Positions 16,746-25,923 of a stretch of DNA of 64,000 bases are shown here, one piece after another (positions within the stretch are counted from its first letter, which is position 1; every line of letters begins with the position of its first letter). The position numbers were made by a program, and so were the translations under genes. The stretch lies in assembly GCF_001905465.1 (NCBI RefSeq), contig NZ_LISX01000004.1:431667-495666 (forward strand), written 5' to 3'. The stretch comes from Kitasatospora sp. CB01950 (GTDB taxonomy: Bacteria; Actinomycetota; Actinomycetes; Streptomycetales; Streptomycetaceae). The notes below the pieces were generated by a model. It searched no databases. It was given only the letters and a program-made list of their open reading frames with translations, and was not told where the DNA came from.

Positions 16746-18209
16746 TCAGAGCAGGCCGAGGGCCGGCATCAGGTAGTAGAAGGCGAAGACCGCGGCGACG
16801 CAGTACATCGGGATCGGGACGGTGCGGGCGCGGCCGGCGGCCACCCGGAGGAGGCAGAAGGCGATGAAGCCGAAGCCGATGCCGTTGGTGATGGAGTAGG
16901 TGAACGGCATCATCGCGATGGTCAGGAAGGCCGGCATCGCGATGGTGTAGTCGGTCCAGTCGATGTCCTTGATGGAGTTCGCCAGGATCAGGAAACCGAC
17001 GGTGACCAGGGCCGGGGTGGCGGCCTGGGCGGGGACCATGGTCGCCAGCGGGGTCAGGAAGAGCGCGACCATGAAGAGCGCGCCGGTGACGACCGAGGCG
17101 AAGCCGGTGCGGGCGCCCTCGCCGACGCCGGCGGTGGACTCGACGAAGCAGGTGTTCGCCGAGGAGGAGGTCGCGCCGCCGGCCGCGGTGGCGATGCCGT
17201 CGATCATCAGGACCTTGTTGATGCCGGGCAGGTCGCCCTTCTCGTCGAGCAGGTGGGCCTCGTCGGCGACGCCGAGGATGGTGCCCATCGCGTCGAAGAA
17301 GCAGCTCATCAGCACGGTGAAGACGAACAGGATGCCGGTCAGCACGCCGACCTTGGAGAAGCCGCCGAACAGGCTGACGTGGCCGACCAGGCCGAAGTCG
17401 GGGCTGGCGACCGGGTTGCCGGGCCACGCCGGGACGGTGAGGCCCCAGTTCTCGGGGGCCAGGTCCGCGAAGTTCTGGATGATCACGGCGGCGGCGGTCA
17501 TCACGGCGATCGAGATCAGGATCGCGCCGGGCACCTTGCGGACGACCAGCGCCATGGTGAGCAGCAGGCCGACGATGAAGATCAGGACCGGCCAGCCGTG
17601 CAGGTGCCCGCCGACGCCGAGCTGCAGCGGGACGGTGGTGTGGGCGGCGTCCGGGATGCGGGTGACGAAGCCGGAGTCGACCAGGCCGACCAGCGCGATG
17701 AACAGGCCGATACCGATGGCGATGGCCTTGCGCAGCCCGAGCGGGACGGCGTTCATGACGCGCTCGCGCAGGCCGGTGGCGACCAGCAGCATGATCGCGA
17801 AACCGGCGAGCACCACCATGCCCATGGCGTCCGGCCAGGTCATCTTGGGGGCGAGCTGGAGCGCCACGATGGTGTTGACGCCCAGGCCGGCCGCGAGGCC
17901 GATCGGGACGTTGCCGATGACGCCCATCAGCAGGGTGGTCAGACCGGCGGTGAGCGCGGTGGCGGTGACCAGCTGGGCGCTGCTGAGGTGGGCGCCGTTC
18001 ATGTCCGTCGCCGAGGCAAGGATGATCGGGTTCAGCACCAGGATGTAGGCCATGGTGAAGAACGTGGCGACGCCACCGCGGATCTCGCGGGGCAGCGTGG
18101 ACCCGCGCTCGGAGATCCGGAAGAAACGGTCCAGCGCGCCGGCCGGGGGCTGCGGCGAGTGCTGGGGGGGCTCGGGCGACGCGGTGGCCGGCTGGGCCTG
18201 CGGAGACAT
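16746..18209 (-). CDS. NCS2-family purine permease (AzgA/PbuG-like)
   Basis: A 487-residue membrane transporter with about 12-14 transmembrane segments. Family marks are TFFTMAYILVLNPIIL near residue 50, NVPIGLAAGLGVNTIVA near 100, DAMGTILGVADEAHL near 290 and GGATSSSANTCFVESTAGVGEGARTG near 325, which are characteristic of the adenine/guanine/hypoxanthine permease branch. It imports nucleobases by proton symport. The start is the ATG of MSPQAQ; a longer in-frame ATG lacks a good ribosome-binding site. It is divergent from the DUF2530 gene. Confidence 0.93.
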   Translation of the reverse strand: MSPQAQPATASPEPPQHSPQPPAGALDRFFRISERGSTLPREIRGGVATFFTMAYILVLNPIILASATDMNGAHLSSAQLVTATALTAGLTTLLMGVIGNVPIGLAAGLGVNTIVALQLAPKMTWPDAMGMVVLAGFAIMLLVATGLRERVMNAVPLGLRKAIAIGIGLFIALVGLVDSGFVTRIPDAAHTTVPLQLGVGGHLHGWPVLIFIVGLLLTMALVVRKVPGAILISIAVMTAAAVIIQNFADLAPENWGLTVPAWPGNPVASPDFGLVGHVSLFGGFSKVGVLTGILFVFTVLMSCFFDAMGTILGVADEAHLLDEKGDLPGINKVLMIDGIATAAGGATSSSANTCFVESTAGVGEGARTGFASVVTGALFMVALFLTPLATMVPAQAATPALVTVGFLILANSIKDIDWTDYTIAMPAFLTIAMMPFTYSITNGIGFGFIAFCLLRVAAGRARTVPIPMYCVAAVFAFYYLMPALGLL

Positions 18210-18274
18210 TCGGGCGTCCTCGATCGGGTGAGGCAAGGGTGGGGGGAGTTTCAGTATGGCGATCCCCGTCGTGG

Positions 18275-18293
18275 ACGCGCCATCTTCGCGCGT
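18275..18293. promoter_or_regulatory. Inverted repeat in permease / DUF2530 divergent promoter
   Basis: ACGCGC-CATCTTC-GCGCGT, a 6-bp inverted repeat in the 173-bp spacer between the two divergent genes. It may be an operator, but GC-rich short arms arise easily by chance here. Confidence 0.25.
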
Positions 18294-18382
18294 AGAGCGA
18301 GGCCCTTACGATCAGCATCGGTCGAATACGAAAGATCGGCCGCCTCTCCCGGTTCCCCGGACCCGCCCCGTACCCTGGGCAC

Positions 18383-18658
18383 ATGCCCAAGACCGCCCTG
18401 CGCTCCGCTCCCCCGCCGCTCGAAGCCAACGACGTCGCGATCGTCGGCGCCGGCACGGTGCTGTGGTTCGTCGGCTTCGTGGTGCTGGTGCCGTTCCAGG
18501 GCTGGCTGTCCGACCACGACCACGGCAGCTGGCCGTGGGTCTGCCTGTCCGGCGGGCTGCTCGGCCTGATCGGCCTGAAGTACTGCCGGGCCCGCCGGGA
18601 CGCGATCCGCCGCGCCCGCGCCGCCGAGGCCGCGGAGACCTCCGACACCGTCCAGTAG
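18383..18658 (+). CDS. DUF2530 membrane protein
   Basis: A 91-residue protein with two predicted transmembrane helices (about 20-40 and 53-70) separated by a SDHDHGSWPW loop, and an Arg-rich cytoplasmic tail ARRDAIRRARAAEAAE. This is the pattern of the actinobacterial DUF2530 family. The function is unknown. It is divergent from the purine permease. Confidence 0.8.
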   Translation: MPKTALRSAPPPLEANDVAIVGAGTVLWFVGFVVLVPFQGWLSDHDHGSWPWVCLSGGLLGLIGLKYCRARRDAIRRARAAEAAETSDTVQ

Positions 18659-18741
18659 CCGGAGTGTGACCTGCCACTCGTCCGGCACGAAACGGCCGAG
18701 GCGGGGCGCACCGCCCAAATCGCCCACCTAGAGTCGGTGCC

Positions 18742-21174
18742 ATGACGCACCCAGCGGACGGCACCGCCCCTGCGAGCCCCGGCGCGCACCCCTCCGGCGC
18801 GGGCGGGGCGTACCAGCCCGGCCTGAGCGGCGCCGAGGTCGCGGAGCGGATCGCCCGCGGGCAGGTCAACGACGTGCCGGCGCGCTCCAGCCGGTCCGTG
18901 CGGGAGATCGTCCGGGCCAATGTGTTCACCCGGTTCAACGCGATCATCGGCGTGATGTTCGGCATCATCCTGGTGGTCGGCCCGCTCCAGGACGGTCTGT
19001 TCGGCCTGGTCATCGTCGCCAACACGGCGATCGGCATCGTCCAGGAACTGCGCGCCAAGAAGACCCTGGACAGCCTGGCGCTGATCGGCGAGGCCCGCCC
19101 GCAGGTGCGCCGCGAGGGCGCGGCCGTGCAGGTCGCCACCGGCGAGATCGTGCTGGACGACACGGTGCTGCTCGGCATCGGCGACAAGGTCGTCGTGGAC
19201 GGCACGGTCACCGAGGCGGACGGCCTGGAGATCGACGAGTCGCTGCTGACCGGCGAGCCGGACCCGGTGCTCAAGCACCCCGGCGACCACGTGATGTCGG
19301 GTTCCTTCGTGGTGGCCGGCGCGGGCGCGTTCACCGCGACCAAGGTCGGCAAGGAGGCGTACGCCGCCAAGCTCGCCGAGGAGGCCAGCCGGTTCACCCT
19401 GGTGAAGTCGGAGCTGCGCTCCGGCATCGACCAGATCCTGCGGATCATCACCTACCTGCTGATCCCGACCGCGCTGGGCCTGATCATCAGCCAGCTCGCG
19501 GTGCAGCGCAACGACTGGCAGGAAGCCGTCCGGCGGATGGTCGCAGGCATCGTGCCGATGGTCCCGGAGGGCCTGGTGCTGCTCACCTCGGTGGCCTTCG
19601 CGATCGGCGTGATCCGGCTGGGCCGCAAGCAGTGCCTGGTGCAGGAGCTGCCCGCGATCGAGGGCCTGGCCCGGGTCGACACCGTCTGCCTCGACAAGAC
19701 CGGCACCCTCACCGAGGGCGGCATGGACCTCGTCGACCTGCGCCCGCTGACCGCCGAGGACGGCGCGAGGGCCCGGCTCGCCGAGGCGCTGGGCGCGATC
19801 GGCACCGCCGACAGCCGCCCGAACCCGAGCATGCGGGCCGTCATCGACGTGTACCCGGCGCCCGAGGAGGGCCGCTGGCGGGTGCTGGAGGCGATTCCGT
19901 TCTCCTCCGCCCGCAAGTGGAGCGGCGTGCAGCTGCTGGAGCCCGGCGGCACCGAGGGCAGCTGGCTGCTCGGCGCCCCCGACGTGCTGCTGCCGACCGG
20001 CCACCCGGCGCTCGCCGAGGTCGACGAACTCGGCGCGAAGGGCCTGCGGGTGCTGCTGCTGGGCCGCAGCCCGCTGCCGCTGGACGCCCCCGACCCGGCC
20101 TCCCAGCTGGAGCCGCTGGCCCTGCTGGTGCTCCAGCAGCGGCTGCGCGAGGACGCCGCCGACACCCTGCGCTACTTCCGCTCGCAGGACGTCCGGGCGA
20201 AGGTGATCTCCGGCGACAGCGCGGTCTCGGTCGGCGCGGTCGCCGCCCACCTGGGCCTGCCCGGCGCGGACACCGCCACCGACGCCCGCACCCTGCCCAC
20301 CGACCCCGGGCAGCTGGCCGAGGTCGCCGACCGCACCGCGGTGTTCGGCCGTGTCACCCCGCAGCAGAAGCGGGCGCTGGTCGGCGCGCTGCAGTCGAAG
20401 GGCCACACGGTCGCAATGACCGGCGACGGCGTCAACGACGTGCTGGCGCTGAAGGACGCGGACATCGGCGTGGCCATGGGCACCGGCTCGGACGCGACCC
20501 GCGCCGTCGCCCAGATCGTGCTGCTGGACGACCGCTTCTCCACCCTGCCCTCGGTGGTCGCCGAGGGCCGCCGGGTGATCGGCAACATCGAGCGGGTGGC
20601 CGGGCTGTTCCTGGTGAAGACCGTCTACTCGGTGCTGCTGGCGCTGCTGGTGGTGTTCACCCAGGTCCCGTACCCGTTCCTGCCGCGGCACTCGACGGTG
20701 CTGTCCTCGCTGACCATCGGCATCCCCGCGTTCTTCCTGGCCCTCGCGCCCAACAACGAGCGGGCCCGCACCGGCTTCGTCCGCCGGGTGCTGCGCCTGG
20801 CCGTCCCCGGCGGAATCATCTGCGGCACCGCCACCTTCGTCGCGTACGCCCTGGCCCGCGCCGACCACGAGACCGCGCTGAAGGCGGACACCTCGGTCGC
20901 CACCCTGACGCTGTTCATCTCCGCGATCTGGGTGCTCGCGATCGTCGCCCGCCCCTACAGCTGGTGGCGGATCCTGCTGATCGGCGTCATGGCGGGCGCG
21001 TTCGCCCTGGTGCTGGTGGTGCCGTTCCTGTCCGACTTCTTCCAGCTCCAACTGGTCGGCTGGCGCGACCCGTTGATCGGCGTCGCGATCGCCGGCATCG
21101 CCGGGTGCCTGCTGGAGATCACCTCACGGGTGTTCGTCGAACGGAAGGAACAGGAGGCCGACGCGACGGCGTAG
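18742..21174 (+). CDS. Cation-translocating P-type ATPase, CtpE-like
   Basis: An 810-residue E1-E2 ATPase. The actuator motif is TGEP (residue ~170, replacing the common TGES), the phosphorylated Asp is D318 in DKTGTLTEGG, and the hinge TGDGVNDVLALKDADIGVAMG lies near 560. PEGLVLLTSVAF near 275 replaces the ion-binding PEGLP or CPC motif. That PEGL form and the overall layout resemble mycobacterial CtpE, which takes up calcium; calcium is therefore the best guess. About 8-10 membrane helices are visible. A soluble N-terminal tail of about 55 residues precedes the first helix. Confidence 0.87.
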   Translation: MTHPADGTAPASPGAHPSGAGGAYQPGLSGAEVAERIARGQVNDVPARSSRSVREIVRANVFTRFNAIIGVMFGIILVVGPLQDGLFGLVIVANTAIGIVQELRAKKTLDSLALIGEARPQVRREGAAVQVATGEIVLDDTVLLGIGDKVVVDGTVTEADGLEIDESLLTGEPDPVLKHPGDHVMSGSFVVAGAGAFTATKVGKEAYAAKLAEEASRFTLVKSELRSGIDQILRIITYLLIPTALGLIISQLAVQRNDWQEAVRRMVAGIVPMVPEGLVLLTSVAFAIGVIRLGRKQCLVQELPAIEGLARVDTVCLDKTGTLTEGGMDLVDLRPLTAEDGARARLAEALGAIGTADSRPNPSMRAVIDVYPAPEEGRWRVLEAIPFSSARKWSGVQLLEPGGTEGSWLLGAPDVLLPTGHPALAEVDELGAKGLRVLLLGRSPLPLDAPDPASQLEPLALLVLQQRLREDAADTLRYFRSQDVRAKVISGDSAVSVGAVAAHLGLPGADTATDARTLPTDPGQLAEVADRTAVFGRVTPQQKRALVGALQSKGHTVAMTGDGVNDVLALKDADIGVAMGTGSDATRAVAQIVLLDDRFSTLPSVVAEGRRVIGNIERVAGLFLVKTVYSVLLALLVVFTQVPYPFLPRHSTVLSSLTIGIPAFFLALAPNNERARTGFVRRVLRLAVPGGIICGTATFVAYALARADHETALKADTSVATLTLFISAIWVLAIVARPYSWWRILLIGVMAGAFALVLVVPFLSDFFQLQLVGWRDPLIGVAIAGIAGCLLEITSRVFVERKEQEADATA

Positions 21175-21193
21175 GCCTCCCGCCCCCTCGACG

Positions 21194-24100
21194 TCACTCG
21201 TAGTCGCGCGCCGCCAGCAGCTCGTACGCCCGGTCCGGCTCGGTGAGCGCCGCCAGGATCTCGAACCGCCGGTGCCACTGCTGGACCGACCAGGCAAGAC
21301 CCGCCGCCAAGCCCTCCGGGGTGGCGGCGTGCAGCAGCCCCGGCACCGGCGGGACGTCGAACTCGTCGTTCTCGTCCGCCTCGTCGGCGTCCTCCGGGTC
21401 GTAGGGGAGCTCGGGCGCGGTGGCGGCGGTGTCCCAGCGCCAGTCCACCCGGGCGTCCTCGCCGTCGGGGCCGACGACCAGCAGTTCCTCGTGCTCCTCG
21501 TAGACGGCGGGGCAGCCGGGCAGCAGTTCGCGGACCACGGCGGGGGTGCGGTGCAGGGTGCCCTCGGAGAGCACCCGGCCGCCGGCCACCTCGCTGGCCA
21601 GCGAGACGTGCAGGCGCTCGGCCAGCGCGGGGGCGAGCGCGGGGTGGACGGGCAGCACCGGGTGGTCGTGCAGCAGCTCGACCAGGTCGGGCGCGTCGGC
21701 GACCACTGCGGCGGTGGCGTCGACGATCACCGTGCGGTCGTCCCGCCGGCCGGTGCCGTCGTCCAGCGGGGCCAGCGCCCGCACCACGTCCAGCGCCTCC
21801 ACCCGCTCGGCCGGCAGGGCCGCCAACGCGCTGTAGATGCCGTGCAGTTGACGGTGCGAGACCTCGGACACCGGGTCGGTGAGCCGGTCGATCAGCTCCT
21901 CGGGCCCGTGCGGCTCGGCGAGCAGCGCGGCCAGCGTGGTGCGCACCCCGAGGGCGTGCAGGAACTCCGGGTCCAGGCCGGTCCGCGCCTCGTCGTACAG
22001 GCCGCGCAGCAGCGGGTCGGCCCCGGCCGCGCGCAGCCCGGCGGGCTCCCGGCCGTCCAGCACGGGGTGGTCGCGCAGCCACCACGCGGTGTACGGCGGC
22101 AGGTCGGTGTAGCTGCCGTCGGGCAGCAGCGTGCGGACGGGCGTCACCACGGCGTCCCGGTACGGCGGACGGGCGAGCAGCGCCAGCGCCTCCGGCCAGG
22201 CGTCGTCGGCGACCAGGTCGAGGTCACGGACGGCCAGCAGTTCGGCGGCCACCGGCGGAACGCCCAACTCCCCCGCGTCGTCGGCGTGCAGGGACTCCAG
22301 CACGTCCTCGCACCAGTCGGCGAGGCCGTCGGGGGCCTCGTCGATCAGTCCGGTGGGGGTGCCGCCGGCCGCCCGGTCGGCGGGCGCGGTCGGGTCGAGC
22401 CGCTCCAGGTCGTCGGGGTCGAGGACGACGTCCTCGGCGTGCACCAGGGTGAACGCGGTGAGCACGCCGGTCGCGGCCAGCACCTCCGGGCCCCAGCGCT
22501 CCAGCAGGTCCTCGTCCACGAACGCGGCGTCGTCCTCGCCCGCCAGGTTCGCCAACGGGCTGTCGGGGAGCAGCAGTTCACCCGCCCGGGCGAGTTCGCC
22601 CTCGTCGTCGGGCAGCGCCAGCCGGGCCAGCCACGGGTACTCGCCGGGGGCGGGCGCGGCGGCCTTCACCACCGCCAGGACGGCGTCCGCGAGGTCGACC
22701 GCGGCGTCGTAGTCGTCCTCGCCGAGCTCCAGCGAACGGGCGACCGCGGCACGCAGTTCGGGCGTCTCCAGCAGGCCGGCGGGGGTGGCGGTGGCGGCGC
22801 CGAGCTTGGCCAGCAGCGGGTGCGCGGCCTCCGGGTGGGCCAGGCGCAGGTCGAGCAGGTCGAGGGCCTCGGCCAGCGACTCGGGGTAGCCCTCGAAGCC
22901 GGCCCAGTCGGCGGCGTCGGACGGCAGCAGGACCCGGCGCGGGCCGGTCACCGTCCGGCCGTCGGCGAGCGGGACGGGCAGCGCGCCCAGCGCCTCCGGG
23001 TCGGCGCCGGCCAGCGCCGCGTACAGGCCCCGCCACCAGGCGGGTTCCCGCTCCAGGCCGCCCAGTTGGTCGACCACCTCGGCCAGCGGCACCCGGCGCA
23101 CCCCGAGCGTGCGCAGCTCGGTGCGGCGTTCCAGGCCGGCCGGCAGCAGGCCGGGGAAGATCGGGGCGAGCGCCTCCACCACCGAGTGGTCCGCGCCCTC
23201 CAGCACCACCGCGTCCTGCGGCCGCAGCGCGGGCGTGCCCTCCTCGGTGCCGCGCGGGTGCGGCAGGAACGGCGTGCCGGGCAGCCGGTCCAGGATCGCG
23301 GTGCGCAGCGCGTTGTCGAGCGCGCCCCCGCCGAGCGGCGACGGCACCAGGTCCAGCGAGTGCGCGTCCGCGCCGCGGGTGCGCACCAGTTCGGCGTACG
23401 CGTCGGCGGCGCGCTCGACCAGGAAGTCGGTCAGCGGGCCGGGCGCGACGTGCCGGCGCGTCGGGTCGAGCGGGAACGAGGCGATCAGCAGCGCGGGCAC
23501 CCCGAGCGGCTCGTCGCTCGGCGTCGGCGCGTGCACCACGGCCGCCGTGCCGGGCCGCTGCGGCCGCCCGTTGCCGTCCACCGGCACGGCCCACGTCACC
23601 GTCCACTGCGGCCGGGCCCGCTCCTCGGTGGTGCGGTCCGCGAGCAGTTCCGCGGCCGCTGTGCCGGACGCGCCGACGGTCTGCCAGGTGGTGCTGCGCT
23701 CCCCGTCGGTGACGGTGACGGTCGGCAGCTGCTCGGGCCGCGACGCCTTCGCCTCCCGGGTCAGCGTCCGCATGCCGTCGGCGGTCTCCACGACCACCTC
23801 GGCCAGGCCCGGCAGGGTCAGCAGCAGCGCGTCGTCGACCGCCGCCAGCAGCCGGGCCGTCAGGTCCTCGGCGGCACTGTCGCGCAGCGGCAGCACCACC
23901 ACCGTGTCATAGCCCTCGGGGGCCTCGCCCTGCGCCGGGAACGGCAGCCGCAGCAGCGGCACATGCCCCTCGCGGCGCGTCAACTCCTCGGCCAGCTCCG
24001 GCCGTTCCTCCACCAGCGCCCTGGCCTCGACGAGCGACCACCGCGCCCCGCCGGCCCGGCTCAGCACCGCCGGCTCGTCGCTGACGGCCAGCACCGCGGC

Positions 24101-24481
24101 GAACCCCACGCCGAAACGGCCGACCACCGGCCGCTCGTCCCCGCGCTTCGCCGACGCCCGCAGCGTCGACAGCGACTCCACCGCCTCGGCGTCCAACGGC
24201 GCACCGGTGTTCGCCGCCGCCAGCACCCCGTCCCGCAGTGTCAGCCGCAACCGCCCGGCGACACCCTCGCGGGCCGCCGCGTCCGCGGCGTTCTGCGCCA
24301 ACTCGACGACCAGCCGGTCCCGGTACCCGCCGAGCGCGAGCTCCTCCTCGGCGTTGGCGTCCTCCCGGAATCTCGCCGGTGCAGCCGTCCACGCCGCCAG
24401 CACGGTGTGCCGCAGCCGGGCCGTGTCGAAGACATCCGGGTTTTCGGGGGACGCCGTGCTGCCGATGATCCGAGACTCCAC
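21194..24481 (-). CDS. Large protein with sacsin/Hsp90-type N-terminal ATPase domain
   Basis: About 1095 residues. Residues ~15-200 carry a GHKL/Hsp90-like ATP site: RLVVELAQNAADAA (N-box), then VVGRFGVGFAAVLAVSDEP (G-box region), as in the sacsin-type domain. The long remainder is Leu/Glu/Asp/Ala-rich with no recognised domain; the last 60 residues include an acidic run PEDADEADENDEF. It is probably a cytosolic chaperone-like factor conserved in streptomycetes. The start is uncertain: GTG at 24481 has GAAGG upstream; ATG at 24523 is the alternative; the longest frame runs into repeat B and is rejected. Confidence 0.78.
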   Translation of the reverse strand: MESRIIGSTASPENPDVFDTARLRHTVLAAWTAAPARFREDANAEEELALGGYRDRLVVELAQNAADAAAREGVAGRLRLTLRDGVLAAANTGAPLDAEAVESLSTLRASAKRGDERPVVGRFGVGFAAVLAVSDEPAVLSRAGGARWSLVEARALVEERPELAEELTRREGHVPLLRLPFPAQGEAPEGYDTVVVLPLRDSAAEDLTARLLAAVDDALLLTLPGLAEVVVETADGMRTLTREAKASRPEQLPTVTVTDGERSTTWQTVGASGTAAAELLADRTTEERARPQWTVTWAVPVDGNGRPQRPGTAAVVHAPTPSDEPLGVPALLIASFPLDPTRRHVAPGPLTDFLVERAADAYAELVRTRGADAHSLDLVPSPLGGGALDNALRTAILDRLPGTPFLPHPRGTEEGTPALRPQDAVVLEGADHSVVEALAPIFPGLLPAGLERRTELRTLGVRRVPLAEVVDQLGGLEREPAWWRGLYAALAGADPEALGALPVPLADGRTVTGPRRVLLPSDAADWAGFEGYPESLAEALDLLDLRLAHPEAAHPLLAKLGAATATPAGLLETPELRAAVARSLELGEDDYDAAVDLADAVLAVVKAAAPAPGEYPWLARLALPDDEGELARAGELLLPDSPLANLAGEDDAAFVDEDLLERWGPEVLAATGVLTAFTLVHAEDVVLDPDDLERLDPTAPADRAAGGTPTGLIDEAPDGLADWCEDVLESLHADDAGELGVPPVAAELLAVRDLDLVADDAWPEALALLARPPYRDAVVTPVRTLLPDGSYTDLPPYTAWWLRDHPVLDGREPAGLRAAGADPLLRGLYDEARTGLDPEFLHALGVRTTLAALLAEPHGPEELIDRLTDPVSEVSHRQLHGIYSALAALPAERVEALDVVRALAPLDDGTGRRDDRTVIVDATAAVVADAPDLVELLHDHPVLPVHPALAPALAERLHVSLASEVAGGRVLSEGTLHRTPAVVRELLPGCPAVYEEHEELLVVGPDGEDARVDWRWDTAATAPELPYDPEDADEADENDEFDVPPVPGLLHAATPEGLAAGLAWSVQQWHRRFEILAALTEPDRAYELLAARDYE

Positions 24482-24570
24482 GTGCCGAGCCGCCCTTCGC
24501 GTGGTCTGCGTACGAGTCGGCATTCTGCCAGGGCCCCACGACGACGGACGGCCACGAAGCCGGCGGGAGT

Positions 24571-24667
24571 GCAACCGGGGGCGCGGGGAACTGCGCGGGG
24601 CGGAAGGCGCCCACCCGCAAGATCGCGACGCGGGCAATGACTTGCCCTTGATCGCGACCTCGCGGAT
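24571..24667. repeat. Composite palindromic repeat, copy B (left arm plus inner hairpin)
   Basis: CCGGGGGCGCGGGGAACTGC matches the outer arm of copy A, followed by CCCGCAAGATCGCGACGCGGG and ATCGCGACCTCGCGG as the inner pair. The right outer arm is missing. Unlike the other copies it lies between two genes on the same strand (downstream of the DUF3027 gene, upstream of the sacsin-like gene). Confidence 0.8.
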
Positions 24668-24707
24668 CGGTGCACAGCTGGGTCGTGGTGATCCCCCTGC
24701 CGAAGGC

Positions 24708-25601
24708 TCAGGAGTGCCCGAGCTCCTCCGCCGGCGCGTCCGGCTCGACCGAGCCCGAGGTGCGGTCCGGGTGGATGTGGAGCGGTTCGACGACGGTCTC
24801 GTCGAGGATCAGCTCGGAGGGCACCGGCGGAGCCGGCAGCACCGCGGCCTCGGAGTGCGCGCCGCAGCCGTAGGCGAACGAGACGACCTGGCCGTCGGCG
24901 GGGCCGAACTCGTTGCCGCAGACGCCGAAGGCCTGCCCGAGCGAGCCGCCGATCGGGACGAGGAAGCCGCAGGTGTTGCAGGAGGCGGGGGCGGACTGCG
25001 CCATCGGCGTCTGCGGCCCGTACGCGGTCTCCCAGCGTTCGGCGGCCTGGTGCAGGCCCATCCGGGAGAGCACGCGGGGCCGGCCGAGGCCCAGCTCGTC
25101 GGCCACGGCACCGATCTCGGCGCGGGCCGGCGGCGACTGGATGTCGGCGTCGGTGATCACCAGGTCGTCCTCGGCGGCTTCGACGAGCGCCGAGTTGGGG
25201 GCGGGTTCGTCCTCGCCGGTCCAGCCGGGTTCCAGGCGCAGGTCGTCCGCGTCGGTGGGCAGCAGGTCGCCGGGGCCGAGGTCGCCGGGCAGCAGGCGTT
25301 CGCTCCACGGCACCCACTGGGGGGCGAGGACGGCGTCGGCGCCGGGCAGCAGCGCGACCTCGTCGAGGGTGACGTTCTTGGCGCGCGGGGCGCGGGCCAC
25401 GGTGACCGCCCAGTGCCAGCCCCGGTAGGCGGGGTCGAGGCACTCGAAGGTGTGGGTGACCAGACGGTCGGCGTCCGCGTTGGCTTTCAGGTGGGCGCCG
25501 ACGACGGACTCTCCGACGCTCTCCACAACTGCCTGGCGGGCGAGATCGACGGCCTCGGCACAGAGCCGGTCAGGGGTACGGCTTCGCATCGCAGCACTCA
25601 C
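24708..25601 (-). CDS. DUF3027 protein
   Basis: A 297-residue protein of the actinobacterial DUF3027 family. Recognisable stretches are AVDLARQAVVESVGESVVG near residue 18, YRGWHWAVTVARAPR near 60 and the C-terminal cysteine-containing CNTCGFLVPIGGSLGQAFGVCGNEF with YGCGAHSE, which may bind a metal. The function is unknown to me. It is divergent from the MFS gene at 25924. Confidence 0.83.
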   Translation of the reverse strand: MSAAMRSRTPDRLCAEAVDLARQAVVESVGESVVGAHLKANADADRLVTHTFECLDPAYRGWHWAVTVARAPRAKNVTLDEVALLPGADAVLAPQWVPWSERLLPGDLGPGDLLPTDADDLRLEPGWTGEDEPAPNSALVEAAEDDLVITDADIQSPPARAEIGAVADELGLGRPRVLSRMGLHQAAERWETAYGPQTPMAQSAPASCNTCGFLVPIGGSLGQAFGVCGNEFGPADGQVVSFAYGCGAHSEAAVLPAPPVPSELILDETVVEPLHIHPDRTSGSVEPDAPAEELGHS

Positions 25602-25923
25602 GGCGTCGGTTCTCTCCCAGTCCTGTCATCCTGCGGTCTGTCCCGAGACGGCCCCCGCTGGGCGGGCTCGCACCGGTTGCCGCTGCCACGTCGCCAGCGC
25701 AACCCCCGCGGACGCGGGACCGATCCATTCTGCTCGACCGGGGACCGCTCCGTGGCCGGGCCGCGCCGCCCCGGTCCGCCACCCCCTGCGCAGACTGGGC
25801 AGGCGCGTAGTGCAGGCTACCCGCCGGTCGGCGGTGGAGCACAGTCCGGGGGCTGTGGGTGTGGGCGCGCCGTGCCGCAGTCAATCACTCGTACGGCGTG
25901 TGTTCGTCGGGCAGGATGGGTTT
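25602..25923. promoter_or_regulatory. Divergent spacer DUF3027 / MFS
   Basis: No gene, repeat element or convincing promoter motif was seen in these 322 bases. They must contain the start regions of both divergent genes. Confidence 0.3.

Noticed and set aside
16606..21051. 1481-codon open frame on the minus strand
   Set aside because: It is antisense to the P-type ATPase and out of frame with the permease; its translation is low-complexity. The real genes have motifs.
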